Made by a program: the position numbers and the translations under genes. Source: Muribaculaceae bacterium (GTDB lineage Bacteria; Bacteroidota; Bacteroidia; Bacteroidales; Muribaculaceae). From it: a stretch of DNA of 64,000 bases. The notes below the pieces were generated by a model that ran no database searches, had not been told where the DNA came from, and worked only from the letters and a program-made list of their open reading frames with translations. The stretch covers positions 1 through 64,000 of the forward strand of contig JAFLTT010000012.1 in the NCBI GenBank assembly GCA_022509165.1, written 5' to 3'. Positions 52,971 to 63,745 of this stretch are shown here, in pieces (position 1 is the first letter of the stretch; each line of letters begins with the position of its first letter).

Positions 52971-52997
52971 AACGTATTTTATCTAAAATAGAAACAT

Positions 52998-55568
52998 ATG
53001 AAATTGCAGGTAAGTAACACAAATGAGCCCGTATGGCGTAGTCTTACTGTAAGTGCGAAACTCCCCAAAGAGCTTTCAGCCCTTGAGGAGCTATCGAAAA
53101 ATCTATGGTGGGTATGGAACAGTGAAGGTAAGAAACTTTTCCATGACCTCGACCCGAAAATCTGGAGAGCAGTGGGTGAGAATCCGGTGATGCTTCTTCA
53201 GAAGATCAGCGCTACCCGTCTCAATGAGGTGATGAAAGACTCAGCGATGATGGAGAGAATCAAGAAAGTATATGCCGACTTCAAGGAATATATGGGAGAA
53301 AAGATGCGTACAGACATTCCCTCTGTATCATATTTCTCAATGGAGTATGGTCTCTGCAACTGTCTTAAGATATATTCCGGCGGTCTTGGGGTATTGGCCG
53401 GTGACTATATCAAGCAGGCTTCAGACAGCAAGGTAAGAATGACAGCTGTAGGTTTCCTCTACAGATATGGATATTTCGCACAATCCCTTTCAATCGATGG
53501 CCAGCAGGTGGCAAATTACGAACCACAGAACTTTGAGCAGCTTCCCATCGAACAGGTGATGGGTGAAGATGGTCAGCCTATGATCCTCGAGGTACCATAC
53601 CCCGGCCGTATCATCTATTGCCACGTATGGCGTGTGAATGTGGGTAGGATGAAACTTTATCTGCTCGACACTGACTTTGATATGAACTCGGAATACGACC
53701 GTCCGATCACCCACAAACTTTATGGCGGTGACTGGGAAAACCGTATGAAACAGGAATATCTGCTCGGTATCGGCGGTATCTATATGCTCAATCGCCTTGG
53801 CATCAAGACTGATATCTACCATGCTAATGAAGGTCATGCAGCATTGCTGAACCTCCAGCGCCTTGTAGACTATGTACAGAACGACCATCTGCCCTTCAAT
53901 GTAGCCCTTGAGGTGGTACGTGCAAGTTCACTCTATACCGTTCACACTCCGGTGCCCGCAGGCCACGACTATTTCGAAGAGAGTCTGCTTGGAAAATACC
54001 TGGGTGAATACCCAGCCAAATTAGGCATCTCATGGACTGACCTTATGAACATGGGCCGTGAGAATCCCGACACTCCGGAGAAATTCTCAATGAGTGTATT
54101 TGCGCTCAACACATGTCAGGAAGCCAACGGTGTGAGCTGGCTGCACGGCGAGGTTTCAAAGAAGATGTTTGCCGGTGTATGGAAAGGCTACGGACCTGAT
54201 GAAAGCCATGTTACTTATGTCACCAACGGTGTGCACATGCCTACCTGGGCTGCTTCAGAATGGAAAGCCTTCTATGCTAAATATCTGGGCGACCAGCTGT
54301 TCTACGACCAGAGCAATCCCGAGGCCTGGAAAGGTATCTTCAATGTGCCGGATGAAGAAATCTGGAACATGAGAATGACCCTGAAGCATAAATTCATCGA
54401 CTTCGTAAAGGGTGACTTCAAGGAAAAATGGCTTAAGAATCAGGGTGATCCGGGTGCTGTGGTAAGCATTCTTGAAAAGATAAATCCCAATGCACTTATC
54501 ATTGGTTTCGCAAGAAGATTTGCCACATACAAGCGTGCCCACCTTCTCTTCACTGACCTCGACCGTCTTGCAAAGATTGTAAACAACGATCAATATCCGG
54601 TACAGTTCATCTTCTCCGGAAAGGCACACCCTGCTGACGGTGCAGGCCAGGGCCTTATCAAGAGAATCGTTGAGATCTCAAGAATGCCTCAGTTCCTTGG
54701 TAAGATCATCTTCCTGGAAGACTATAACATGATAGTGGCCAAACGCCTTGTATCAGGTGTAGATATCTGGCTCAACACTCCTACCCGTCCTCTTGAAGCA
54801 TCCGGTACATCGGGTGAAAAGGCTGAGATGAATGGTGTGCTCAACTTCTCAGTGCTCGACGGATGGTGGTATGAAGGCTACAAGTTTGATGAACTTGCCG
54901 GTTGGGCCCTCACTGAAAAACGTACTTATACCGATCAGGCTCAGCAAGACCGTCTTGACGCCGCTACCATTTACTCTATGCTTGAAAACGAGATTGTACC
55001 TCTCTATTTCAAGAAGAATTACAAGGGATACAGTCCTGAATGGATAGACAGAATCAAGAGAAGTATCGGTCACATCGCTCCTCATTTCACAATGAAGCGC
55101 CAGCTCGACGACTATATTTCACGTCTCTATGTGCCGGAAGCAAAACGTGCAGAGAAACTGAAAAAGAACGACTTTGCAAAGGCTCGTGAAATAGTTGCCT
55201 GGAAAGAAAATGTGGCATCAAAATGGAATGATGTGCAGATTCTTAGCGTAGAGGCTAATGAAACACAGACACCTGCAGGTGCAGCCAAGAGTTCAGGCGA
55301 CAAGGTATTCATCAAAGTAGTGGTGGATACTAAGGGTCTCGGCGATGCTATCGGTATCGAACTTGTAAGATACCGCGACATAGACGGTCAGTCAGAATTC
55401 ATGGGTACCATACCATTCAAGGCAGTAAGTCATGAAGGTGATATCTATACATTTGAATACAACCATAAACTGGAGCATGTAGGAGCGTTCCGTTATTCAT
55501 TAAGGATGTATCCGAAAAATGCGGATCTGCCCCATAGAATGGACTTCGCCTACACTCGTTGGTTCTAA
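52998..55568 (+). CDS. glgP: Alpha-glucan (glycogen) phosphorylase, GT35
   Basis: The 856-residue enzyme releases glucose-1-phosphate from glycogen. It is the short-form type with an N-terminal DUF3417-like region. The pyridoxal-phosphate lysine lies in [14 protein letters not shown] (Lys608), and the [10 protein letters not shown] and [14 protein letters not shown] segments are present. It is followed by a strong terminator and forms a two-gene unit with glycogen synthase. Confidence 0.93.
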   Translation: MKLQVSNTNEPVWRSLTVSAKLPKELSALEELSKNLWWVWNSEGKKLFHDLDPKIWRAVGENPVMLLQKISATRLNEVMKDSAMMERIKKVYADFKEYMGEKMRTDIPSVSYFSMEYGLCNCLKIYSGGLGVLAGDYIKQASDSKVRMTAVGFLYRYGYFAQSLSIDGQQVANYEPQNFEQLPIEQVMGEDGQPMILEVPYPGRIIYCHVWRVNVGRMKLYLLDTDFDMNSEYDRPITHKLYGGDWENRMKQEYLLGIGGIYMLNRLGIKTDIYHANEGHAALLNLQRLVDYVQNDHLPFNVALEVVRASSLYTVHTPVPAGHDYFEESLLGKYLGEYPAKLGISWTDLMNMGRENPDTPEKFSMSVFALNTCQEANGVSWLHGEVSKKMFAGVWKGYGPDESHVTYVTNGVHMPTWAASEWKAFYAKYLGDQLFYDQSNPEAWKGIFNVPDEEIWNMRMTLKHKFIDFVKGDFKEKWLKNQGDPGAVVSILEKINPNALIIGFARRFATYKRAHLLFTDLDRLAKIVNNDQYPVQFIFSGKAHPADGAGQGLIKRIVEISRMPQFLGKIIFLEDYNMIVAKRLVSGVDIWLNTPTRPLEASGTSGEKAEMNGVLNFSVLDGWWYEGYKFDELAGWALTEKRTYTDQAQQDRLDAATIYSMLENEIVPLYFKKNYKGYSPEWIDRIKRSIGHIAPHFTMKRQLDDYISRLYVPEAKRAEKLKKNDFAKAREIVAWKENVASKWNDVQILSVEANETQTPAGAAKSSGDKVFIKVVVDTKGLGDAIGIELVRYRDIDGQSEFMGTIPFKAVSHEGDIYTFEYNHKLEHVGAFRYSLRMYPKNADLPHRMDFAYTRWF

Positions 55569-55589
55569 ACAATATATGTTGTCTAACAT

Positions 55590-55624
55590 ATCCGCCGGGT
55601 CGAAAGACTTGGCGGATTTTTTGT
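55590..55624 (+). terminator. Terminator of the glycogen unit
   Basis: ATCCGCCGGGTC pairs with GACTTGGCGGAT around GAAA, with two mismatches in the middle, followed by TTTTTTG. It stands 22 bases after the glgP stop. Confidence 0.8.
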
Positions 55625-55698
55625 ATATTGCAACGAATTTCGAGGCGATACCCACGTTTCGACACTGTAAGAAAGTAATCATTAAAATCTAAATACAG

Positions 55699-57855
55699 AT
55701 GAAAATTTATAAAACCGACGAAATCAAAAACATTGCCCTGATAGGCTCGAAAGGGTCGGGCAAGACTACCCTTGCGGAATCAATGCTCTTCGAGAGCGGA
55801 GTGATTAAACGCAGGGGTACAATCGAAGCAGGAAATACAGTCACCGACTATTTCCCCGTGGAAAAGGAATATGGATATTCAGTTTTTTCCACAGTATTCA
55901 ATACAGAATTCAACGGCAAGAAACTAAACGTAATAGATTGTCCGGGAGCAGACGACTTTATCGGAAATACATATACAGCACTGGGAGTGTGTGACACCGG
56001 TGTGATAGTAGTAAATTCAGAATATGGTGTGGAGGTAGGTACCCAGAATATATACAGGGTGACTGACAAGCTGAAAAAACCGATTATCTTCTGCCTAAAC
56101 CATATGGATGGCGAAAAAGTGGATTATGATGCTCTCATCGAACAGATGAAGGAACATTTCGGCAACAAGGTGGTGCCGGTGCAATATCCTATTGAGACAG
56201 GCCCGAATTTCCATGCCATGATCGATGTGCTGCTCATGAAGAAATATGAGTGGGGTCCCGATGGAGGAGTACCCACCGTCAGCGACATACCGGCCGACCA
56301 GATGGATAAGGCTAATGAACTCCACAATGCTCTTGTAGAGGCAGCAGCCGAAAACGATGAGAGCCTGATGGATAAATACTTCGAGGAAGGTCATCTTTCA
56401 GAAGATGAAATGCGCGACGGTATCCGTAAAGGTTTGATCGACCGCAGCATTTATCCTGTATTTATCGTAAGCGCCATTAAAGATATGGGCGTGCGCAGGA
56501 TGCTTGAGTTCCTTGGCAATGTTTGTCCCTTTGTGAATGACATGCCGCCGGTTAAGACCACTGCAGGTGTTGACGTTAAGCCGGATTCAAACGGACCTCT
56601 TTCCGTATTTATCTTCAAGACTTCGGTAGAACCGCATATCGGTGAGGTATCTTATTTCAAGGTAATGAGCGGCACACTTAAAGCAGGAGACGACCTTGAG
56701 AATGTAACCCGTGGAGGTAAAGAACGTCTTGCACAGATTTTCACAGTTTCAGGACAGATCCGTAATGCCGTAGACCAGCTGGATGCAGGTGATATAGGTG
56801 CCGCTGTGAAACTGAAGGATGTACGCACAGGCAATACACTTGATGCAAAAGGATGCGACTATCAGTTTGATTTCATAAAATACCCGGCTCCCAGATATAT
56901 CAGAGCCATCAAACCTGTTTCAGAAAGTGACTCTGAAAAACTAATGGGTATCCTCACAAGGATGCATGAGGAAGATCCCACCTGGCTGGTAGAGCAGAGT
57001 AAGGAATTGAAACAGACACTGGTAAAGGGTCAAGGTGAATTCCATCTCCGTACACTCAAATGGAGGATTGAAAATAACGATAAACTTCCTATCGAATTCA
57101 TAGAACCGAAGATACCTTATCGTGAAACTATTACCAAGGCTGCACGTGCCGATTACCGTCATAAGAAACAGAGTGGTGGTTCAGGTCAGTTTGGTGAGGT
57201 TCATCTAATTATCGAACCCTATACCGAAGGTATGCCTGAACCTGATGCATACAAATTCGGCAGTCAGGAGTTCAAACTGAATGTACGTGACAAGCAGGAA
57301 ATACCTCTGGATTGGGGTGGCAAGTTAGTAGTTTACAACTGTATAGTAGGTGGTGCCATAGATGCACGTTTCATCCCTGCTATTGTTAAGGGTCTGATGG
57401 ATCGTATGGAACAAGGACCTCTCACCGGCTCATATGCACGTGACGTAAGAGTTATGATTTACGACGGTAAGATGCACCCGGTAGACTCCAATGAAATATC
57501 ATTCCGTCTGGCAGGCCGTAATGCCTTCTCTCAGGCCTTCAAGGCAGCTAACCCGAAGATCCTTGAACCGGTATATGATGTGGAGGTTCTAACTCCGGGC
57601 GATACTATGGGCGACGTAATGAAAGACCTCACAGGTCGTCGTGGCGTTATCATGGGTACTGAATCTGAGAGCGGAATCGAAAAACTCAATGCCAAGGTGC
57701 CTCTGAAAGAGATGTCTTCATATTCTACTTCTTTGAGTTCAATCACCGGCGGCCGCAGTTCATTCTCGATGCAGTTTGCTTCTTATGAACTTGTTCCGGG
57801 TGATGTACAGGAGAAACTCCTCAAAGAATACGCTGAGACTCAGGAAGAAGACTGA
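55699..57855 (+). CDS. fusA2: EF-G paralog without catalytic histidine (EF-G2 type)
   Basis: The 718-residue protein has the five-domain layout of EF-G, but its GTPase motifs differ from the fusA product of this window. G1 is intact (GSKGSGKT, 16-23). The RGITI switch I motif is replaced by YGYSV (58-62). G3 reads DCPGADDF (80-87), with Ala84 in place of the catalytic histidine (His89 of FusA). G4 reads NHMD instead of NKMD. This is the pattern of the Bacteroides EF-G2, reported as a translocase that does not need GTP hydrolysis and is used during carbon starvation. Its position after the glycogen genes and before clpB suits such a role (inference). The symbol is by analogy. Confidence 0.85.
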   Translation: MKIYKTDEIKNIALIGSKGSGKTTLAESMLFESGVIKRRGTIEAGNTVTDYFPVEKEYGYSVFSTVFNTEFNGKKLNVIDCPGADDFIGNTYTALGVCDTGVIVVNSEYGVEVGTQNIYRVTDKLKKPIIFCLNHMDGEKVDYDALIEQMKEHFGNKVVPVQYPIETGPNFHAMIDVLLMKKYEWGPDGGVPTVSDIPADQMDKANELHNALVEAAAENDESLMDKYFEEGHLSEDEMRDGIRKGLIDRSIYPVFIVSAIKDMGVRRMLEFLGNVCPFVNDMPPVKTTAGVDVKPDSNGPLSVFIFKTSVEPHIGEVSYFKVMSGTLKAGDDLENVTRGGKERLAQIFTVSGQIRNAVDQLDAGDIGAAVKLKDVRTGNTLDAKGCDYQFDFIKYPAPRYIRAIKPVSESDSEKLMGILTRMHEEDPTWLVEQSKELKQTLVKGQGEFHLRTLKWRIENNDKLPIEFIEPKIPYRETITKAARADYRHKKQSGGSGQFGEVHLIIEPYTEGMPEPDAYKFGSQEFKLNVRDKQEIPLDWGGKLVVYNCIVGGAIDARFIPAIVKGLMDRMEQGPLTGSYARDVRVMIYDGKMHPVDSNEISFRLAGRNAFSQAFKAANPKILEPVYDVEVLTPGDTMGDVMKDLTGRRGVIMGTESESGIEKLNAKVPLKEMSSYSTSLSSITGGRSSFSMQFASYELVPGDVQEKLLKEYAETQEED

Positions 57856-57880
57856 TAATAAAATAATATCAGATAAAGTG

Positions 57881-57912
57881 AATGGCTTGCCGGTACGGCA
57901 AGCCATTTTTTA
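57881..57912 (+). terminator. Terminator of the EF-G paralog gene
   Basis: AATGGCTTGCCG (57881-57892) pairs perfectly with CGGCAAGCCATT (57896-57907) around GTA, followed by a T-run. Confidence 0.88.
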
Positions 57913-58033
57913 AGTTCGTATGTTTGCAGTCTGAAAGGGATGTAGACATATGAACTTAGGTCTTTTCTGGAAAAACTCATTAGAACTATTTTACACTTGA
58001 AATGTTAATAATGATAAAAGAAATACAATCATT

Positions 58034-60625
58034 ATGAACTTCAATAATTTCACCATCAAGAGTCAGGAGGTGATTCAGAAGGCAATCGACCTTACCCGAC
58101 AGAACGGACAGCAGTTGATTGAACCCGTTCATATCTTAAAAGCCCTGATAGGGGAGAGTGAGACTATAGTGAATTTCGTTTTCCAGAAATTGGGAGCAAA
58201 TCTCAATTCGGTGAATATCGCCATCGACAATGATATAAAATCGTTGCCGAAAGTGAGCGGAGGTGACGTTACTCTCAGCCGTGAATCAAACGATGCACTG
58301 CAGAAAGCGATCGATTTCTCGAAATCAATGGGAGATGAATATGTGTCGGTAGAAGCAATCCTGATGGGTATACTACGGACACGTTGCAAGGCATCCCAGA
58401 TTCTTAAAGATGCCGGCATCACAGAAGATGGCCTGAAGGCTGCCATCAATGAGTTGCGTAAAGGCAATAAGGTGACCCAGCAAAGCGCAGAGGAGTCTTA
58501 CCAGGCTCTTTCGAAATATGCCATAAATCTCAACGACCGTGCCAGAAACGGCAAACTCGACCCTGTAATCGGACGTGATGAGGAGATACGCCGTGTACTC
58601 CAGATACTGTCAAGACGTACAAAGAACAACCCGATGCTGGTAGGAGAACCCGGAACAGGAAAAACAGCCATTGCAGAAGGTCTTGCCCATAGAATAGTAA
58701 GAGGAGATGTACCCGAAAACTTGAAGAGCAAACAGATCTATTCACTCGACATGGGTGCTCTGGTGGCCGGTGCAAAGTATAAAGGAGAGTTTGAAGAACG
58801 TCTGAAAGCCATTGTAAATGAAGTGACACAGAGCGATGGCGAAATAATTCTCTTTATTGATGAGATACATACTCTGGTAGGTGCCGGAAAGGGAGAAGGC
58901 GCAATGGATGCCGCCAATATCCTCAAGCCTGCTCTTGCCCGCGGTGAACTCCGTTCGATCGGCGCCACCACACTTGATGAGTACCAGAAATATTTCGAAA
59001 AAGACAAGGCACTGGAGCGTAGGTTCCAGAAAGTGATGGTGGATGAACCTGACGAACTGGCTGCAATTTCCATTCTCAGAGGTCTTAAAGAGAGGTACGA
59101 GAACCACCATAAGGTGCGTATCATGGATGAAGCCATTATCGCGGCAGTTCAATTGTCAGTTAGGTATATCACCGACCGTTTCCTGCCTGACAAGGCTATA
59201 GACCTGATAGATGAGGCTGCTTCTAAACTGAGACTTGAAATGGACTCCATGCCTCAGGCTCTCGATGAGGCATCACGTAAGATCAAGCAACTTGAGATAG
59301 AACGCGAAGCCATAAAGAGGGAAGGCGATGACTATAAGATCAAGGAGATTGACGAAGATCTTGCCAATCTGCGTGACACTGAAAAATCACTTCTCGCCAA
59401 ATGGAAGGCTGAAAAGGAGGAAATCAATAAGATTCAGCAGAACAAAATTGACATAGAGCAACTTAATCATGAGGCTGAAAGAGCCGAAAGAGAGGGCGAC
59501 TATGCCAAGGTGGCTGAAATCCGTTATAGCAAAATCAAACAGAAAGAGGAGGAAATAAAGCAATTCCAGGAGAAACTTCATCAGATGCAGGGAGAAGGTG
59601 CCTTGATCAAGGAGGAGGTAGATGCCGAGGATATCGCTGAAATCGTAAGTCGTTGGACCGGTATACCTGTAAAGAAAATGGCACAGAGCGAGAAGGAAAA
59701 ACTTCTTCACCTTGAGGAAGAGCTTCACCACCGTGTCATCGGCCAGGAAGATGCCATCAAGGCTGTAAGCGATGCCGTGCGTCGTTCACGTGCAGGCCTT
59801 AACGACCCGCGCCGTCCTATAGGAAGTTTCATATTCCTCGGCACCACCGGTGTTGGTAAGACTGAACTTGCAAAAGCCCTTGCCGAATATCTTTTCGACG
59901 ATGAGGATATGATGACCCGTATCGATATGTCGGAGTATATGGAGAAACATTCCGTATCTCGTCTGGTTGGAGCGCCTCCGGGATATGTGGGTTATGAAGA
60001 GGGTGGTCAGCTCACAGAGGCTGTGCGTCGTAAACCTTACAGTGTAGTGCTCTTCGATGAGATCGAGAAAGCCAATCCCGATGTATTCAATATCCTTCTG
60101 CAGGTGCTTGATGACGGCCGTCTAACAGATAACAAGGGACGTTTCATCAACTTCAAGAACACTATCATCATTATGACCTCTAACGAGGGATCCAACATAA
60201 TCCGTGAGAACTTCGCGAATATGAAGGAGGGCGAGAGAGAAGAGGTGATCTATAAGAGTAAACAGGATGTGATGGACCTGCTGAAAATGAAGATCCGTCC
60301 GGAATTCCTCAACCGTATAGATGAAATAGTGCTCTTCACACCGCTCGATAAGAAGGAGATCCAGGAAATAGTTGACCTCCAGGTGAAGGGTGTTCAGAAG
60401 ATGCTGGCTTCCAATGGTGTTACTTTGGAGGTTACAAAACCGGCTCTTGAACTTCTGGCAGAAGATGGTTATGATCCTGAATTCGGTGCACGTCCTGTGA
60501 AGCGTACCATTCAGAGAATGGTTCTCAACCAGTTGTCGAAAGATATACTTGCACAGAAAGTGAACCGTGACAAGCCTATCAAGATTGACCGCAAAGGTGA
60601 TGAATTGATATTTGTGAATGAATAG
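58034..60625 (+). CDS. clpB: ATP-dependent chaperone ClpB
   Basis: The 863-residue disaggregase has an N-domain with the two Clp repeats (1-150), NBD1 with GEPGTGKT (about 204-211) and [10 protein letters not shown], a coiled-coil middle domain (about 400-530) and NBD2 with GTTGVGKT (about 603-610) and [10 protein letters not shown]. It rescues aggregated proteins with DnaK. The absence of a ClpP-loop motif and the presence of the middle domain distinguish it from ClpA or ClpC. No Bacteroidota promoter was recognised in the 178-base gap before it. Confidence 0.96.
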   Translation: MNFNNFTIKSQEVIQKAIDLTRQNGQQLIEPVHILKALIGESETIVNFVFQKLGANLNSVNIAIDNDIKSLPKVSGGDVTLSRESNDALQKAIDFSKSMGDEYVSVEAILMGILRTRCKASQILKDAGITEDGLKAAINELRKGNKVTQQSAEESYQALSKYAINLNDRARNGKLDPVIGRDEEIRRVLQILSRRTKNNPMLVGEPGTGKTAIAEGLAHRIVRGDVPENLKSKQIYSLDMGALVAGAKYKGEFEERLKAIVNEVTQSDGEIILFIDEIHTLVGAGKGEGAMDAANILKPALARGELRSIGATTLDEYQKYFEKDKALERRFQKVMVDEPDELAAISILRGLKERYENHHKVRIMDEAIIAAVQLSVRYITDRFLPDKAIDLIDEAASKLRLEMDSMPQALDEASRKIKQLEIEREAIKREGDDYKIKEIDEDLANLRDTEKSLLAKWKAEKEEINKIQQNKIDIEQLNHEAERAEREGDYAKVAEIRYSKIKQKEEEIKQFQEKLHQMQGEGALIKEEVDAEDIAEIVSRWTGIPVKKMAQSEKEKLLHLEEELHHRVIGQEDAIKAVSDAVRRSRAGLNDPRRPIGSFIFLGTTGVGKTELAKALAEYLFDDEDMMTRIDMSEYMEKHSVSRLVGAPPGYVGYEEGGQLTEAVRRKPYSVVLFDEIEKANPDVFNILLQVLDDGRLTDNKGRFINFKNTIIIMTSNEGSNIIRENFANMKEGEREEVIYKSKQDVMDLLKMKIRPEFLNRIDEIVLFTPLDKKEIQEIVDLQVKGVQKMLASNGVTLEVTKPALELLAEDGYDPEFGARPVKRTIQRMVLNQLSKDILAQKVNRDKPIKIDRKGDELIFVNE

Positions 60626-60652
60626 TCAAGTTAAATCCTATATAAAAATAGA

Positions 60653-60692
60653 AGAGGTCCGGCTGATGTCAGCCGGGCCTCTGATTTTATAT
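60653..60692. terminator. Bidirectional terminator between clpB and the minus-strand gene
   Basis: AGAGG-T-CCGGCTGA pairs with TCAGCCGGG-CCTCT with minor mismatches, followed by GATTTTAT. It lies between two converging genes. Confidence 0.75.
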
Positions 60693-60728
60693 CCTGATTT
60701 CGGAGGATTATCCGAGAGATGATTCTTT

Positions 60729-61175
60729 TCAGATAATCTCAGTGATCACGCCCTGTGGAGAGATTTTGAAAGCTCTTGGATTTACATCCGTTCCATAGGT
60801 TTTGAACACGTTGGGTGAAATCTGGTTGTAGGAATAATTGATATCTGATTTTACGCCGTCGAGTTTAATGATTTCATTCATTAATCTTTCATCAGAATCT
60901 GTGCAGATGCTTATGAACTCAACGTTTTCTGAAGAATCCTGGCCGTATTTCAGGCTAAGGTTTCTGTTTGCTATTCTGGATGCCGGTTTATTCGGGTTCC
61001 AGAAACTGATTACTTTGGTTTTTTGTTCGGAGTTAGCGTCATACACGACGTTAGTTCCTTGAATGGTCTCGATTTTTGGAGCAACTTTTCCGATTTCAAT
61101 CTTATCGTCAACCGAAATAGCTGAAGTAAGGAAAGCGGCTGCAATCATCGAGAAGAAAAAATGTTTAAACTTCAC
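60729..61175 (-). CDS. Secreted thioredoxin-fold protein lacking the CxxC motif
   Basis: The start chosen is the GTG at 61175, which opens a signal peptide (KFKHFFFSMIAAAFLTSAIS); another GTG at 61196 adds seven residues. The mature part has the thioredoxin-like order IGKVAPKIETIQG, VISFWNPNKPASR, FISICTD and a cis-Pro segment (VNPRAFKIS). Where the CxxC redox pair should stand, after the SFW strand, the sequence is NPNKPASR: both cysteines are missing. It is therefore not a disulfide enzyme. A similar protein of TlpA/AhpC shape with lost redox activity is the best guess; the role is unknown. Confidence 0.75.
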   Translation of the reverse strand: MKFKHFFFSMIAAAFLTSAISVDDKIEIGKVAPKIETIQGTNVVYDANSEQKTKVISFWNPNKPASRIANRNLSLKYGQDSSENVEFISICTDSDERLMNEIIKLDGVKSDINYSYNQISPNVFKTYGTDVNPRAFKISPQGVITEII

Positions 61176-61313
61176 AATAAAATGTTTTAGTTCCACATAG
61201 TCTGTTTACGCGCCACCAAGGCGACTCACAGACGTTACTTCTCTCTATGTTTTATCACAACATTATAACAAACAACAGTGTTAAAAAGTTGTGTTGTAAA
61301 ACATATTTTGTTG

Positions 61314-61345
61314 CAAAATTACAGATAGAATCCACAAAATCCAAA
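61314..61345 (-). promoter_or_regulatory. Promoter of the thioredoxin-fold gene
   Basis: Read on the minus strand: TTTG (61345-61342), 20 bases, TAATTTTG (61321-61314). This is the third site in the window with the same -33, the same spacing and the same -7. The leader would be about 130 bases long. Confidence 0.72.
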
Positions 61346-61580
61346 TTTTTTCTTCTTTTTTTCAATAACTACGAATTATCAAAAAGATAGAAAAACTCTG
61401 AAACCCTTTAGTGGAGAAGGATAGAATTATAGATGAGGCTGTGATTTGAAGTCACATTCTTTAGGAATAAAAAAACTCTTAAGGAAGCCATTTGTAGCAA
61501 CAAAAAGGTATTTTTTACAAAATTTTGCAATTTCGTGACTGAAATTTGTCTTTTTCTTGTTTTGGAAATAGATACTTATT

Positions 61581-61588
61581 TATTTTTG
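61581..61588 (+). promoter_or_regulatory. Promoter of the pullulanase gene (-7 element)
   Basis: TATTTTTG matches the consensus 18 bases before the ATG. A CTTG at 61556-61559 stands at the right distance for a -33 element. Confidence 0.6.
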
Positions 61589-61605
61589 CAAAAACAAAAC
61601 AATCC

Positions 61606-63621
61606 ATGAAATTCAAGACAATGGCAATCGCCACCCTTTTGGCCATGGGCTCCATGGCAGCATCGGCTCAAAGCAATTTCGACGCCAAGTTTAAAAACTA
61701 TCCTACATATTCCGGCAGTGACCTTGAACTCACTGTCAACGATACCGGTACTCACTGGAGACTCTGGAGTCCTGAAGCCCAGGAAGTGTTGGTAAAGATT
61801 TACAATAACGGTAAAGGGGGTAATCCCATCGAAACATTACAGATGCAACGCCATCCGGATAATGGTACGTGGACTGCTTCGGTACCCGAACAACTTTACG
61901 GTAAATTCTATACTTTCCAAGTAAAATACGACGGAAAGTGGCTGAATGAAACTCCCGGTGTTTGGGCAAAGGCTGTGGGTGTAAACGGTAAAAGAGGAGC
62001 AATAATTGATTTCGCCGCTACTAACCCCGAAGGATGGTCGGAAGACAAGGGACCGCAAGTTGACAATTTCTCAGACGTAATAGTATATGAGATGCACCAT
62101 CGCGACCTTTCGATGCATCCAACTTCCGGTATCACCAATAAGGGAAAGTTCCTGGCACTTACCGAAGAGGGGACAAAATCTCCCCAAGGCCAAAGCACCG
62201 GAATCGACCACCTGAAAGAACTTGGAATCACCCATGTACATATACTGCCCAGCTACGACTATAACTCTGTGGATGAAGCTAATCTCCAGGAAAATGTCTA
62301 CAACTGGGGCTATGACCCTCAAAACTATAATGCACCGGAAGGTTCATATTCTACCAATCCGGAGAATCCCGCTGTGAGGGTGGCCGAAATGAAAGAGATG
62401 ATAAAGACTCTTCATGACAACGGCATAGGTGTGATAATGGATGTGGTTTACAACCATACGGCAGAAAACGACGGCAGCAACTTCTCGCTCACCGCGCCCG
62501 GATATTATTATCGTCACCGTGAAGACGGCAGCTATTCGGATGCTTCCGGTTGTGGCAATGAAACTGCCTCAGACCTCCAACAGATGCAGGATTTCATTGT
62601 AAATTCAGTGAAATACTGGGCTGATGAATACCATATCGATGGTTTCAGGTTTGACCTTATGGCGATTCACGACACAGAGACCATGAACAGAGTGGCATCC
62701 GAGTTAAAAGAGATCAATCCATCGATCTTTGTATACGGAGAGGGTTGGACAGCAGGCGATTCTCCTTTGCTGCCTGAGCGCAGAGCACTTAAGGAGAATG
62801 TAAGCAAGATGGAAAATGTGGCGGTATTTTCCGACGACCTTCGTGATGCTGTGAAGGGTCATTACACAGATGCGTCTGACCGTGGTTTCGCTACCGGCAA
62901 ACCGGGACTCGAGGAAACTGTGAAAATCGGTATCGTGGCTGCAACCGCCCATCCGCAGGTAGATTATTCGAAGGGTAATAACTCCAAATTCCCTTATGCC
63001 ACTTCACCTGAAATGATTGTGAATTATGTATCATGTCATGATGACCTTTCTCTCACCGACAAGCTCAAACATTCAATGCCTGATGAGCCGGAAGAGAATC
63101 AGTTGGCGGCAGCCAAACTTGCCCAGACCATCATATTCACTTCACAAGGCACACCATTTATGTTTGCCGGCGAAGAGGTGTTCCGCAACAAGAAAGGTGT
63201 ACACAATTCCTACAATCGTCCTGACTCCATCAATGCCATAGACTGGACAAACAAGAATACCTATCGCGATCAGTTTGACTATTACAAAGGTCTGACAGCA
63301 CTCCGCAAGGCACATCCGGCCTTCAGGATGACAACTGCAGAGGATATAGCCAACAATCTTGTTTTTGATGAGATAGACTCAACTGAGACCCCCAATCTGA
63401 TTTCCTATTCACTGAAGAATCATTCCAACGGAGATGCCTGGGAAGAGATCAAGGTAGTGCTCAATGGCGCCTCTTATCCTCAAAGTGTAGATATCCAGAA
63501 AGGTAATTGGAAAATTGTGGCTTTAGATGGCAAGATAGCTCCTGACGGATCATTAGGAGCCACTACAGGAGGTAAGATGACCCTGGCTCCCTATTCAGCC
63601 ATGATATTAGCCAAAGAATAG
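61606..63621 (+). CDS. pulA: Type I pullulanase (GH13), secreted
   Basis: The ATG at 61606 opens a signal peptide (KFKTMAIATLLAMGSMAASA-Q); in-frame codons upstream would overlap the promoter. The 671-residue enzyme has an N-terminal CBM48-like module, the type I pullulanase signature YNWGYDP and the GH13 residues Asp350 (GFRFDLMA), Glu379 (GEGW) and Asp479 (SCHDDLSL). It should cut alpha-1,6 branches of glycogen, starch or pullulan. The signal peptide without lipobox suggests the periplasm. It complements the cytosolic glycogen genes 9 kb upstream and may act with the next secreted protein on imported starch. Confidence 0.9.
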   Translation: MKFKTMAIATLLAMGSMAASAQSNFDAKFKNYPTYSGSDLELTVNDTGTHWRLWSPEAQEVLVKIYNNGKGGNPIETLQMQRHPDNGTWTASVPEQLYGKFYTFQVKYDGKWLNETPGVWAKAVGVNGKRGAIIDFAATNPEGWSEDKGPQVDNFSDVIVYEMHHRDLSMHPTSGITNKGKFLALTEEGTKSPQGQSTGIDHLKELGITHVHILPSYDYNSVDEANLQENVYNWGYDPQNYNAPEGSYSTNPENPAVRVAEMKEMIKTLHDNGIGVIMDVVYNHTAENDGSNFSLTAPGYYYRHREDGSYSDASGCGNETASDLQQMQDFIVNSVKYWADEYHIDGFRFDLMAIHDTETMNRVASELKEINPSIFVYGEGWTAGDSPLLPERRALKENVSKMENVAVFSDDLRDAVKGHYTDASDRGFATGKPGLEETVKIGIVAATAHPQVDYSKGNNSKFPYATSPEMIVNYVSCHDDLSLTDKLKHSMPDEPEENQLAAAKLAQTIIFTSQGTPFMFAGEEVFRNKKGVHNSYNRPDSINAIDWTNKNTYRDQFDYYKGLTALRKAHPAFRMTTAEDIANNLVFDEIDSTETPNLISYSLKNHSNGDAWEEIKVVLNGASYPQSVDIQKGNWKIVALDGKIAPDGSLGATTGGKMTLAPYSAMILAKE

Positions 63622-63661
63622 TTTATGGTATGTCTTAGAATCATGTCTTAAAACATAAAAT

Positions 63662-63698
63662 AAAAGGAACCGGTTTAGTAACTAAATCGGTTCCTTTT
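63662..63698 (+). terminator. Terminator of the pullulanase gene
   Basis: AAAAGGAACCG-G-TTTAGT pairs with ACTAAA-T-CGGTTCCTTTT around a single A, with one G-T pair. The T-rich 3' arm ends the transcript. Confidence 0.85.
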
Positions 63699-63701
63699 AG
63701 T

Positions 63702-63709
63702 TAAATTTG
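63702..63709 (+). promoter_or_regulatory. Possible promoter of the last gene (-7 element)
   Basis: TAAATTTG matches TAnnTTTG directly after the terminator. The -33 region lies in the hairpin and has no clear TTTG. Confidence 0.4.
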
Positions 63710-63745
63710 CATAATTAACTAACCTTTAATTATACAAACAAGCCT

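Larger units (their letters stand above)
61197..61605. other. Divergent intergenic region before the pullulanase gene
   Basis: No gene is seen in this A+T-rich region. It contains a full minus-strand promoter (61314-61345) and a plus-strand -7 element (61581-61588). The rest shows no recognised structure. Confidence 0.75.
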
